Source: Streptomyces sp. SID8352 (GTDB lineage: Bacteria > Actinomycetota > Actinomycetes > Streptomycetales > Streptomycetaceae). From it: a stretch of 64,000 bases of DNA. The position numbers and the translations under genes were made by a program. Positions within the stretch are counted from its first letter, which is position 1. Every line of letters begins with the position of its first letter. The notes below the pieces were generated by a model. It was not told the DNA's origin and searched no databases. It worked only from the letters and a program-made list of their open reading frames with translations. Positions 48,318 through 56,297 of this stretch are shown piece after piece. The stretch covers positions 1 through 64,000 of the forward strand of contig NZ_WWGX01000011.1 in assembly GCF_009862265.1 (NCBI RefSeq), given 5' to 3'.

Positions 48318-49205
48318 ATGGGGATCGTGGATTACGGCGTGTGTGAACCAGCGCGGCTCGGACAGGTCCGGCTGCCGGACGGTCGGCTCCTGGGCTGGGC
48401 GGAATGGGGACCAGCCGACGGCACCCCGGTGCTGCTGTGCCCGGGGGCGGCCACCAGCAGACGGCTCGGTCTGGGCGGCGGCCTCGTCGACGCAGCGGGT
48501 GTCCGGCTCATCAGCGTGGACCGGCCCGGCCTCGGCGCCTCCGACCCGGCCCCCGGCCGGACCCTGACCAGCTGGGCCGTCGACATCCGGCACCTCGTCC
48601 AGGAGCGGGCCCTGCGGGCGCCGTCGGCGGTGGGGTTCTCGCAGGGGGCGCCCTTCGCCCTCGCCCTGGCGGCAAACGGTCTGGTGAACGCGGTGGCGGT
48701 GGTGTCCGGCAGCGACGAACTCGCCCATCCTCGCTTCGCCCACTCGCTGGACCCGCAGGTGAGGGACATGGTGGACGCCGTCGCGGCCGACCCCGGCGCC
48801 GCTGAGGCCTCCTTCGCCGGTTTCGGCAGCGCCGACACACTGTGGGACCTGATCATCACGACGAGCCCCGAGGCGGATCGCGCGGTCTACACCGACCCGG
48901 TCTTCCAGCACGCCTTCCGGCACGCGATGGAGGAGGCCTTCAGCCAGGGTCCAGCAGGCTATGCCCGCGACACCGTCCTGGCGATGGGCCGCTGGCCGTT
49001 CGACCCCGCCGACATCGCCGTCCCGGTCGACCTCTGGTACGGACAGCAGGACACCAGCCCGGTCCACTCCCCGGATCTGGGCGAAACGCTCGCCCGGATG
49101 ATCCCGACGGCGACCCGGCACCTGCTCCCCGCCGCCGCGGGATCCTTGCTCTGGACACACGCCGAGGCCGTCCTGCGCACCCTGCTGGCCCACGTCCGGC
49201 GATGA
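48318..49205 (+). CDS. Alpha/beta hydrolase
   Basis: A 295-residue hydrolase. The oxyanion region lies near VLLCPGAATSRRLG. The nucleophile elbow is GFSQGA (Ser about 108). A strand DLWYGQQDTSPVH offers the acid and the terminal LLWTHAEAVLRTLL offers the catalytic His. The substrate is unknown. The start is taken at ATG 48318 after a GGAGG at about 48300; GTG 48327 is an alternative. It sits alone upstream of era with a 427-base gap (49206-49632) in which I see no gene that I can support. Confidence 0.85.
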   Translation: MGIVDYGVCEPARLGQVRLPDGRLLGWAEWGPADGTPVLLCPGAATSRRLGLGGGLVDAAGVRLISVDRPGLGASDPAPGRTLTSWAVDIRHLVQERALRAPSAVGFSQGAPFALALAANGLVNAVAVVSGSDELAHPRFAHSLDPQVRDMVDAVAADPGAAEASFAGFGSADTLWDLIITTSPEADRAVYTDPVFQHAFRHAMEEAFSQGPAGYARDTVLAMGRWPFDPADIAVPVDLWYGQQDTSPVHSPDLGETLARMIPTATRHLLPAAAGSLLWTHAEAVLRTLLAHVRR

Positions 49206-49632
49206 CGGTGGAATCGAGCACGCCCGGCGGAGGCCTACGGAGTCACCGAGCGGGTCCTGCTGGACGCACCCGGATCAGATCGCTGAATGCGCCTCCACGC
49301 AGGTGACGCCCTGGCGGTCGGCGGTCCGGGCGATCGACGCCGAGTCCTGCCGGAGCACCGCCGGGCGAGAGGCGGAGCGCGACCGGGCCGGTCCCGCTCC
49401 CGCCGGGGGCGCGGGGCGGCTCCGGCGGTCGTCCCCGGGTGGCGTCGGCGGCTCAGAGGGCGTCCCCGGCTGTGGGCCGGTGTGGGGTGGGGACGTCCGG
49501 GCGGCCGCGTGCGTGCCCCGGGCGCCGGACCCGGCCCGGCCCGCTCGGGTGAGCCGGGGGCCGTGGGGGTCCCGGCCGACGCCGTGGGCCGGTGGTGCGG
49601 GCGGGGCCCGGGGATCAGGGACAATGGGCGCC

Positions 49633-50586
49633 ATGAGCGTGCGCACCCAGTCATCCGAAGAACCGGCCGAGAGCGTCCACAGGGCCGGCTTCGCCTGCTT
49701 CGTGGGCCGCCCCAACGCGGGCAAGTCCACCCTCACGAACGCTCTGGTCGGGCAGAAGGTGGCGATCACCTCCAACCGCCCGCAGACGACCCGGCACACC
49801 GTCCGCGGGATCGTGCACCGCGCGGGCGCGCAGCTGATCCTCGTGGACACCCCCGGGCTGCACAAGCCCCGCACCCTGCTGGGCGAGCGGCTCAACGACG
49901 TGGTGCGCGCCACCTGGGCCGAGGTCGACGTCATCGGCTTCTGCCTGCCGGCCAACGAGAAGCTCGGCCCCGGAGACCGCTTCATCGCCAAGGAGCTGGC
50001 GGGGATCCGGAAGACCCCCAAGGTCGCCATCATCACCAAGACGGACCTGGTCGACAGCAAGACCCTCGCCGAGCAGCTCATCGCCGTGGACCGGCTGGGC
50101 GAGGAGCTGGGCATCACCTGGGCGGAGATCGTCCCGGTGTCGGCCACCGCCAACAAGCAGGTGGACCTCCTCGCCGAGCTGCTGGTCCCGCTGCTGCCCG
50201 AGGGTCCCGCGCTCTACCCGGAGGGCGACCTCACCGACGAGCCCGAGCAGGTCATGGTCGCCGAGCTGATCCGCGAGGCCGCGCTGGAGGGCGTGCGCGA
50301 CGAGCTGCCGCACTCCATCGCCGTCGTCGTCGAGGAGATGCTGCCGCGCGAGGACCGCCCCGCCGACAAGCCGCTGCTGGACATCCACGCCAACGTCTTC
50401 ATCGAGCGGCCCAGCCAGAAGGGCATCATCATCGGCCCCAAGGGCAAGCGCCTCAAGGACGTGGGCATCAAGTCCCGCAAGCAGATCGAGGCCCTGCTCG
50501 GCACCCCGGTCTTCCTCGACCTCCATGTGAAGGTCGCCAAGGACTGGCAGCGCGACCCCAAGCAGCTCCGCCGCCTGGGCTTCTGA
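49633..50586 (+). CDS. era: GTPase Era (ribosome assembly)
   Basis: A 317-residue Era. G1 GRPNAGKST, G2 TSNRPQTTRHTVRG, G3 VDTPGLHKP, G4 TKTDLVD and G5 VPVSATANK form the GTPase domain. The C-terminal KH domain contains VFIERPSQKGIIIGPKGKRLKDVGIKSRKQIEALLG. It acts in 30S subunit assembly. The ATG at 49633 is the chosen start; ATG 49624 would add three residues. Confidence 0.95.
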   Translation: MSVRTQSSEEPAESVHRAGFACFVGRPNAGKSTLTNALVGQKVAITSNRPQTTRHTVRGIVHRAGAQLILVDTPGLHKPRTLLGERLNDVVRATWAEVDVIGFCLPANEKLGPGDRFIAKELAGIRKTPKVAIITKTDLVDSKTLAEQLIAVDRLGEELGITWAEIVPVSATANKQVDLLAELLVPLLPEGPALYPEGDLTDEPEQVMVAELIREAALEGVRDELPHSIAVVVEEMLPREDRPADKPLLDIHANVFIERPSQKGIIIGPKGKRLKDVGIKSRKQIEALLGTPVFLDLHVKVAKDWQRDPKQLRRLGF

Positions 50587-50901
50587 GCCGACCGGGGCCC
50601 GCGCGGGAAGGTCCCAGGTCCGCCAGGGGGGCTACGCAGGGCCGCGGGGCTCCGGCGGAAGGCTCGCGTCCCGGCAGCGAGCGGGCGGAACTCCGGCGGG
50701 GGTCCGGGATTCCCTGCCCCGGAAGAGGGCGCGGAGGCCCCGGAAAGCACCGGGCGCCCGCGCAGGAGGACGCCGCGGCACACCAGGGGCCGGGCCCCGG
50801 GGACCCGTCACCCCACCGGGCCCCGGACGCCCCGTTCCGGGCCCGAGGCGCCCCCGCAGCCCGGCCGGACCCCGCCGCCCCGGGCCCGTCCTCCCCTCGG
50901 G

Positions 50902-52092
50902 TCAGGCCGGAGGCCGGTAGCCGATCGTGGGGACCGCCCGGCGGCGGGGCCAGGGGGCGACCGGGTCGCCGGGGAGCAGACCGGCCAGGAAGGCGTAGCG
51001 GCGCAGGGCGGCCGGATCCTGCTCCTCGACCGAGCGGACCTCGTGCCACCAGGTGGCGATCTCGGGCCAGCCCGGCGCCGACAGGGATCCCCCGAACTCC
51101 TGGACGGAGAGCGCCGCGGTCAGCCCCGCGAAGGAGAGCCGGTCGGCGAGGGGCCAGCCGGCCAGGGTGCCGGCGACGAACCCGGCGACGAAGACGTCCC
51201 CCGCGCCGGTCGGGTCCAGCGCCTCCACGGCGATGGCGGGGACCTCGGCGGTCTCCCCGGTGCGCCGGTCCACCGCGTACGCGCCCTCCGCGCCCAGGGT
51301 GACCACCGCGACCGGGACGTGCGCGGTCAGCGCGTGCGCCGCGGCGCGCGGGCAGTCGGTGCGGGTGTAGCGCATGGCCTCGGCCGCGTTCGGCAGGAAC
51401 GCCTCGCAGTGCGCCAGGTCGGCCAGCCCGGCCAGGTCCCAGGCGCCGGTGTCGTCCCAGCCGACATCGGCGAAGATCCGGGTGCCGCGCCCGGCGGCCT
51501 CCGCGATCCACGGGTCCCGGACACCCGGCGCGAGGGAGGCGACCGCGGCCCGCGCGCGGGGCGGGCAGTCCGGCACCGGCTCCCCCGGCGGCGGCTCGTG
51601 GCCGTGCGAGACCATGGTGCGCTCCCCCTCGTACGCCATGGAGACCGTGACCGGCGAGTGCCAGCCGGGTACGGTGCGCGAGGGGGTCAGATCGATGCCC
51701 TCGCCCCGGGAGAGCGCGTCCCAGCAGTAGTCACCGTAGTGGTCGTCGCCGAAGGCCGCCGCCAGTGAGGTGCGCAGGCCGAGGCGGGCCAGCGCGGTCG
51801 CCATGTTGGCCACGCCGCCGGGGCTGGAGCCCATGCCCCGCGCCCAGGACTCGGTGCCGCGCACCGGGGCCGAGTCGAGCCCGGTGAGGATGATGTCGAG
51901 GAAGACCGTGCCGGTGAGGTAGACGTCCCAGGGCGGGTCGTGCGGCGTGCGCACCGCGGCCAGCGGGTCGACCTGGGTGTGGCGGTGGCCCCCCGGCGGA
52001 TGGCGGTGGGTCCGCTCGTCGGCGGGGACGGCGGGCACGACGGGGACTGCGGCGCTCCCGTCGGACGCCGCGGACACGGTGGACGCGGTCAC
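50902..52092 (-). CDS. PfkB-family carbohydrate kinase
   Basis: A 396-residue sugar or nucleoside kinase of the ribokinase/PfkB group. DVYLTGTVFLDIILTGL and SPGGVANMATALARLGLRTSLAAAFGDDHYGD mark the N-terminal substrate region. The ATP-site signature DPTGAGDVFVAGFVAGTLAG is complete, with the catalytic Asp. A 60-residue His/Pro-rich N-terminal extension precedes the fold. The GTG at 52092 is preceded by AGGAG with 8 bases spacing. It is divergent from an MFS gene, with a Crp-type box between. The substrate cannot be assigned. The 50587-50901 stretch shows no gene. Confidence 0.9.
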   Translation of the reverse strand: MTASTVSAASDGSAAVPVVPAVPADERTHRHPPGGHRHTQVDPLAAVRTPHDPPWDVYLTGTVFLDIILTGLDSAPVRGTESWARGMGSSPGGVANMATALARLGLRTSLAAAFGDDHYGDYCWDALSRGEGIDLTPSRTVPGWHSPVTVSMAYEGERTMVSHGHEPPPGEPVPDCPPRARAAVASLAPGVRDPWIAEAAGRGTRIFADVGWDDTGAWDLAGLADLAHCEAFLPNAAEAMRYTRTDCPRAAAHALTAHVPVAVVTLGAEGAYAVDRRTGETAEVPAIAVEALDPTGAGDVFVAGFVAGTLAGWPLADRLSFAGLTAALSVQEFGGSLSAPGWPEIATWWHEVRSVEEQDPAALRRYAFLAGLLPGDPVAPWPRRRAVPTIGYRPPA

Positions 52093-52245
52093 GATGGCGC
52101 TCCTGAGCGTGGTGCGGATCAGCACAGTGTGCACCATCACCGGCCGCCGCCGGAGGGCTCACGGCCCGGTGGGAGGGGGTCCCGGGGCCCCGTTCCATGA
52201 TCGGGTGGCCCATCCTGCTACCCAGCATCCAACACATCAAACCGC

Positions 52246-52265
52246 GATGTGACTCAGATCACATC
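52246..52265. promoter_or_regulatory. Perfect Crp-type operator
   Basis: GATGTGACTCAGATCACATC: the arms GATGTGA/TCACATC are perfect and contain TGTGA-N6-TCACA, the canonical CRP site. It lies 154 bases upstream of the kinase start and 123 bases upstream of the MFS start. It is the only such site I noticed in the window. Confidence 0.8.
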
Positions 52266-52387
52266 ATCTCGTCTGTTTCGCACCGGCCCCCGCTTGATAC
52301 AAATTGCGCGCGCGTTCCTGTCCACGTCCCTGTCCACGTCGACGGTCGGCGCCCACTCCCCTCCCTTCCGCACGCCCTGGAACGCCC

Positions 52388-53749
52388 GTGTTCGCCCCCC
52401 GCACCACCGCACCCTGGCCCCTCGTGGCCCTCTTCACCGCCGGGTACATGCCGCCCTACCTGCTGCCGACCACCGTCGGCAGGCTGGACACCGGCCTCCC
52501 CCTCTCCGCCACCCAGGCGGGCGCCGTCGGCAGCGCGCTGCTGCTCAGCTCGGCGTCGGCGGGCTTCCTGCTCGCCTCCCGGGTGCAGCGCACCGGCCCG
52601 CGCGCCCTGTCCCGCCTCGGACTGCTGCTGGCCGTCCTCGGCTACGGCGGGGCCGCGCTGACCACCGCCGTGCCCGCCGTCGTCGCCGGACTCGTCGTGG
52701 GCGGCTTCGGCTCCGGTACGGCCACCACGGTCGCCGCCACCCGGATCGCCGCCGAGCGCGATCCGCACCGGGCCTCCACGCTGGGACTGCTGAGCGTCTC
52801 CGCGCTGGCCGGGGCCGTCTATCTGACGGTGCCGCACCTCGGCCGCTCGCACGGGCTGCCCCTGGCGGCCATCGCGCTCACCGCGCTGGCCGTGTGGCCG
52901 CTGACCGGCCGGCTGCCCGCCGGCGCCGCCGCCGGACCCGACGCGCCGGGCACCGATCCGGCCGCCACCGCCCCGCTCCCCCACCGCCGTTCGGGCGCGG
53001 TGCTCGCCGTCACGGTGCTGTTCTGGGCCCTGGCGCAGAACTCCCTGTGGGGCGTCAGCGGACGGATCGGGCTGAGCCAGGCCGGGCTGAGCGAGGCGGC
53101 CCTCGGCGCGGTGCTCGCCGCTGCCCTGGGCGCGGGTCTGATCGGTGTGCTGGCGGCGGGCGCGATCGGGCCCCGGCTCGGCCGTGCCGTGCCGATAGGC
53201 GGCGGGACGGTGCTGATCGCGGGATGCATCGCGCTGAGCGCGGCGGCGACCACGCCCGCCGTCTTCGCCACCGGCGAGATCGCCTGGAACACCCTCTACC
53301 CGGTGGTCCTGTCGTATCTGATCGGCCTGGCCGCCTCGCTGGACCCGCGCGGGCGCTGGGCGGCGCTGGTCGGCTCGGCCTCCGCGCTGGGCACCGCCGC
53401 CGGTCCGCTGACCGGCAGCGCGCTCTCCGCGCAGGCCGGTTACGCGGGCATGGGCCTGGTGCTGGCCGCGGGCCTGCTGCTGGTCGCCGCGCCGATGACC
53501 GCTGTCGCCCTGCACACCGGCGGCCGGCCGCTGCTGCCGGGCGCGGTCCGCCGCCGCGGCGGCACCCCGGCCGCCCTGGTCGCCGCCACCACCGGCACGT
53601 CCGGCGGGGCGGTGCCCGAGGTCGGGGCGGTGGAGCAGCCGGTGGTGGAGATCACCGTGGAGGCGCCCGCCGCCCCCGTCCAGCGGGCCTACGGCACGGC
53701 CGGACCCTGGCAGTCCGGAACCGCGCCCGGCCCCGGCCCCGGCACCTGA
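52388..53749 (+). CDS. MFS transporter
   Basis: A 453-residue membrane protein with about 12 hydrophobic segments. FTAGYMPPYLLPTTVGRL is followed by a short LSATQAGAVGSALLLSS helix. A GFGSGTATTVAATRIA segment lies in helix 4. The C-terminal 60 residues are Ala/Pro/Gly-rich and extramembrane. The substrate is unknown. The GTG at 52388 gives the family-like N-terminus; the ribosome site is weak (TGGAA). It is divergent from the kinase across a Crp-type site and convergent with add. Confidence 0.85.
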   Translation: MFAPRTTAPWPLVALFTAGYMPPYLLPTTVGRLDTGLPLSATQAGAVGSALLLSSASAGFLLASRVQRTGPRALSRLGLLLAVLGYGGAALTTAVPAVVAGLVVGGFGSGTATTVAATRIAAERDPHRASTLGLLSVSALAGAVYLTVPHLGRSHGLPLAAIALTALAVWPLTGRLPAGAAAGPDAPGTDPAATAPLPHRRSGAVLAVTVLFWALAQNSLWGVSGRIGLSQAGLSEAALGAVLAAALGAGLIGVLAAGAIGPRLGRAVPIGGGTVLIAGCIALSAAATTPAVFATGEIAWNTLYPVVLSYLIGLAASLDPRGRWAALVGSASALGTAAGPLTGSALSAQAGYAGMGLVLAAGLLLVAAPMTAVALHTGGRPLLPGAVRRRGGTPAALVAATTGTSGGAVPEVGAVEQPVVEITVEAPAAPVQRAYGTAGPWQSGTAPGPGPGT

Positions 53750-53793
53750 CCAGGCACCCCGGGCCGTACGGCCACGGCACCCGGCGCCCCGGC

Positions 53794-53841
53794 GGCTACG
53801 GCTACGGCTACGGCTACGGCTACGGCTACGGCTACGGCTAC
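53794..53841. repeat. (GGCTAC)8 hexanucleotide repeat at the end of add
   Basis: Eight exact head-to-tail GGCTAC units between the convergent MFS and add genes. The last unit contains the TAG stop of add on the minus strand; each unit supplies a TAG in that frame, so loss or gain of units does not abolish the stop. Confidence 0.95.
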
Positions 53842-54854
53842 GGGAAGGCGTACGCCTCCACCTCGGCGAGGTAGCGCGCCCTCAGCTCCTCCTCGTCGTC
53901 CAGGAAGGCGGCGAGAAAGGAGTTGCGGGCCAGTTCCCGCAGCCGCTCCGGGCCGAGCCCCAGCACGGCGCCGACCGCGTCGAAGTTGTCGCCGGCGTAG
54001 CCGCCGAAGTAGGCCGGGTCGTCGGAGTTGACCGTGCACAGCAGCCCGGCGTCGAGCAGGGCCGGGAGCGGATGGTCGGCGAGGGTCTCGACGGTGCGCA
54101 GCCGGACGTTGGACAGCGGACACAGGGTCAGCGGCACCCGCTCCCGCACCAGCCGCTCGACCAGCGCCGGGTCCTCGGCGCAGCGCAGCCCGTGGTCGAT
54201 CCGCTCGACACCGAGCACGTCGAGGGCCTCGGTGATGTACTCCGGCGGCCCCTCCTCGCCCGCGTGCGCGACCCGGCGCAGCCCGAGCTCCGCGGCGGCC
54301 CGGTAGACCTCGCGGAACTTGGCGGGCGGGTGCCCGACCTCGGCGGAGTCCAGGCCGACACCGGTGATCCGGCCGAGGTGGGGCCGGGCGGCGTCGAGGA
54401 TCGCGAGGGCCGACTCGGCGGACTCGTCGCGCAGGAAGCACATGATCAGGCGGGTGGAGACGCCGTGCGTCGAGCGGCTGCGGCCGAGCGCCCGCCAGAG
54501 GCCCTCCACCACGGTGTCCATGGTCACGCCCCGGGCCAGATGGGCCTGCGGGTCGAAGAAGATCTCCGCGTGCCGTACGCCCTGTGCCGCGGCGCGGGCG
54601 AGGTAGGCATCGGCGAGATCCTCGAAGTCCCGCTCGGTGCGCAGGACGGTCATCAGCTCGTAGTACAGGTTCAGGAAGGACTGGAGGTCCTCGAAGCGGT
54701 ACGCCTCGCGCAGGGCCCCGGTGTCCGGGTAACGCAGGGACACGCCGTTGCGGGCGGCCAGCTCGAAGGCCAGCTCCGGTTCCAGTGTGCCTTCGACATG
54801 CAGGTGCAGTTCGGCTTTGGGCAGGGGCATCAAAGCATCGTACGGCCGGTTCAC
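53838..54854 (-). CDS. add: Adenosine deaminase
   Basis: A 338-residue zinc enzyme that converts adenosine to inosine in purine salvage. Zinc ligands and catalytic residues appear as [10 protein letters not shown] (His pair), [14 protein letters not shown] (His, Glu), RIDHGLRC, and [12 protein letters not shown] (Asp pair). The GTG start at 54854 overlaps the rnz stop (GTGA), implying coupled translation. An ATG at 54830 without a ribosome site is the alternative. It ends inside the GGCTAC repeat. Confidence 0.94.
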   Translation of the reverse strand: MNRPYDALMPLPKAELHLHVEGTLEPELAFELAARNGVSLRYPDTGALREAYRFEDLQSFLNLYYELMTVLRTERDFEDLADAYLARAAAQGVRHAEIFFDPQAHLARGVTMDTVVEGLWRALGRSRSTHGVSTRLIMCFLRDESAESALAILDAARPHLGRITGVGLDSAEVGHPPAKFREVYRAAAELGLRRVAHAGEEGPPEYITEALDVLGVERIDHGLRCAEDPALVERLVRERVPLTLCPLSNVRLRTVETLADHPLPALLDAGLLCTVNSDDPAYFGGYAGDNFDAVGAVLGLGPERLRELARNSFLAAFLDDEEELRARYLAEVEAYAFP

Positions 54855-55756
54855 CGACGTTTCGGAACCGGGACGCTCTGCAGGTCGCGGGCCACGGTCA
54901 GCTCGCCCTCGAACCCGGCGGCCCTGGCCCGCAGTTCGAACTCGGCCGGGTCGGGATAGCGCTGGCTGAAGTGGGTCAGGACGAGGTGCCGCACGCCCGC
55001 GTCCCGGGCGACACGGGCCGCCTGCCCGGCGGTGAGGTGGCCGTGCTCCTCGGCGAGCGCCGCGTCCTCGTCGAGGAAGGTCGACTCGATGGCGAGCAGG
55101 TCGCAGCCCTCGGCGAGGGCGTGGACGCCCTCGCACAGCCGGGTGTCCATGACGAACGCGAACCGCTGGCCCCGCCGCACCTCGCTCACCTCGTCGAGCG
55201 CGACGCCGTTCAGCGAGCCCTCCCGGTGCAGTCGGCCCACGTCGGGGCCGGCGATGCCGCGGGCGGCCAGCCGCTCGGGCAGCATGCGGCGGCCGTCGGG
55301 CTCGGTCAGCCGGTAGCCGTAGGACTCGACGGGGTGCGAGAGCCGCCGCGCCTCCAGGGTGTAGGCGGGGGTGACGGCGAGCGGGCCGTCCCCGTCGACG
55401 GGGGCCTCGGTGATGCCGACGGTCTCCCGGTAGGCGGTGGCGTACCGCAGCCGTTCGAAGAAGCGCTGTCCGGAGCGCGGGTAGTGGGCGGTGACCCGGT
55501 GCGGGACCCGGTCCAGGTTGACCCGCTGGATCACCCCGGCGAGGCCCAGGCTGTGGTCGCCGTGGAAGTGGGTGACGCAGATCCGGTTCAGGTCGTGCGC
55601 GGCGACCCCGGCACGCAGCATCTGGCGCTGCGTCCCCTCGCCGGGGTCGAACAGGATGCCCTCGCCGTCCCAGCGGAGCAGATAGCCGTTGTGGTTGCGG
55701 TGCCGGGTCGGGACCTGGCTGGCGGTGCCGAGGACGACGAGTTCGCGGACGGACAC
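54851..55756 (-). CDS. rnz: Ribonuclease Z (tRNA 3' processing)
   Basis: A 301-residue metallo-beta-lactamase-fold endonuclease that removes the 3' trailer of tRNA precursors. [16 protein letters not shown] is the zinc motif. [14 protein letters not shown] near the N-terminus, [13 protein letters not shown], and a C-terminal [13 protein letters not shown] (His) complete the site; [22 protein letters not shown] adds the conserved Asp/Glu/His block. The GTG at 55756 starts 10 bases after the HIT gene. The gene overlaps add by 4 bases. Confidence 0.96.
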   Translation of the reverse strand: MSVRELVVLGTASQVPTRHRNHNGYLLRWDGEGILFDPGEGTQRQMLRAGVAAHDLNRICVTHFHGDHSLGLAGVIQRVNLDRVPHRVTAHYPRSGQRFFERLRYATAYRETVGITEAPVDGDGPLAVTPAYTLEARRLSHPVESYGYRLTEPDGRRMLPERLAARGIAGPDVGRLHREGSLNGVALDEVSEVRRGQRFAFVMDTRLCEGVHALAEGCDLLAIESTFLDEDAALAEEHGHLTAGQAARVARDAGVRHLVLTHFSQRYPDPAEFELRARAAGFEGELTVARDLQSVPVPKRR

Positions 55757-55766
55757 GGGGCGCCGG

Positions 55767-56120
55767 TTATCCGGGGGGCCATTCGAGGCCGCGCCCGCCG
55801 AGCACGTGGGCGTGGGCGTGCCACACGGTCTGGCCGGCCCCGGCGCCGGTGTTGAAGATGGTGCGGTAGCTGTCCAGCCGCTCCTGCTCGGCGACGGCCC
55901 GGGTCTCGCGCAGCACCTCGGCGGCGGTCTCGGGGGCCCCGGCGGCGAGGGCGGCGGCGTCCTGGTAGTGGGCCTTGGGGATCACCAGGACGTGGGTGGG
56001 CGCCTGCGGGTTTATGTCGCGGAACGCGACGGTGGTCTCCGTCTCGCGGACGATCGTCGCGGGGATCCGCCCTTCGACGATCTTGCAGAACAGGCAGTCC
56101 TCATGCGGCTCCCCTGCCAT
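55767..56120 (-). CDS. HIT-domain nucleotide hydrolase/transferase
   Basis: A 117-residue HIT protein. The HxHxH motif is seen in [12 protein letters not shown] near the C-terminus, and the N-terminus [18 protein letters not shown] is typical of HINT-type members. HINTs hydrolyse purine nucleoside phosphoramidates. AAGGAG lies 7 bases before the ATG at 56120. It is the first gene of a HIT-rnz-add operon. Confidence 0.95.
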   Translation of the reverse strand: MAGEPHEDCLFCKIVEGRIPATIVRETETTVAFRDINPQAPTHVLVIPKAHYQDAAALAAGAPETAAEVLRETRAVAEQERLDSYRTIFNTGAGAGQTVWHAHAHVLGGRGLEWPPG

Positions 56121-56240
56121 CTGGCGCTCCTTATGTGGTGATCTTCTGGGGGCATGGTAGCGAGCGGCGTCCACGGGGTGCCGGGCGCCGTCATCACCGC
56201 CGGGGCCGGGAGGCTACGGCGCCGCGGACCGGTACGGCAA

Positions 56241-56295
56241 GGGCGCCCCGGGCCGCGCGCCCGCCCGCGGGGAGCGCGCGCGGCCCGGGGCGCCC
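56241..56295. terminator. 20-bp perfect hairpin after the S41 protease
   Basis: GGGCGCCCCGGGCCGCGCGC (56241-56260) pairs perfectly with 56276-56295 around a 15-base loop and begins 2 bases after the S41 stop codon. It is exceptionally long and stable for a terminator and may also act from the other strand. Confidence 0.85.
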
Positions 56296-56297
56296 CG

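Noticed and set aside
49206..49632. A minus-strand tail ending VLRQDSASIARTADRQG then VTCVEAHSAI, and a plus-strand 34-codon frame
   Set aside because: No start with a ribosome site and no recognisable family; too weak to call a gene.
53794..53841. The GGCTAC array considered as CRISPR
   Set aside because: Units of 6 bases without spacers; it is a simple microsatellite.
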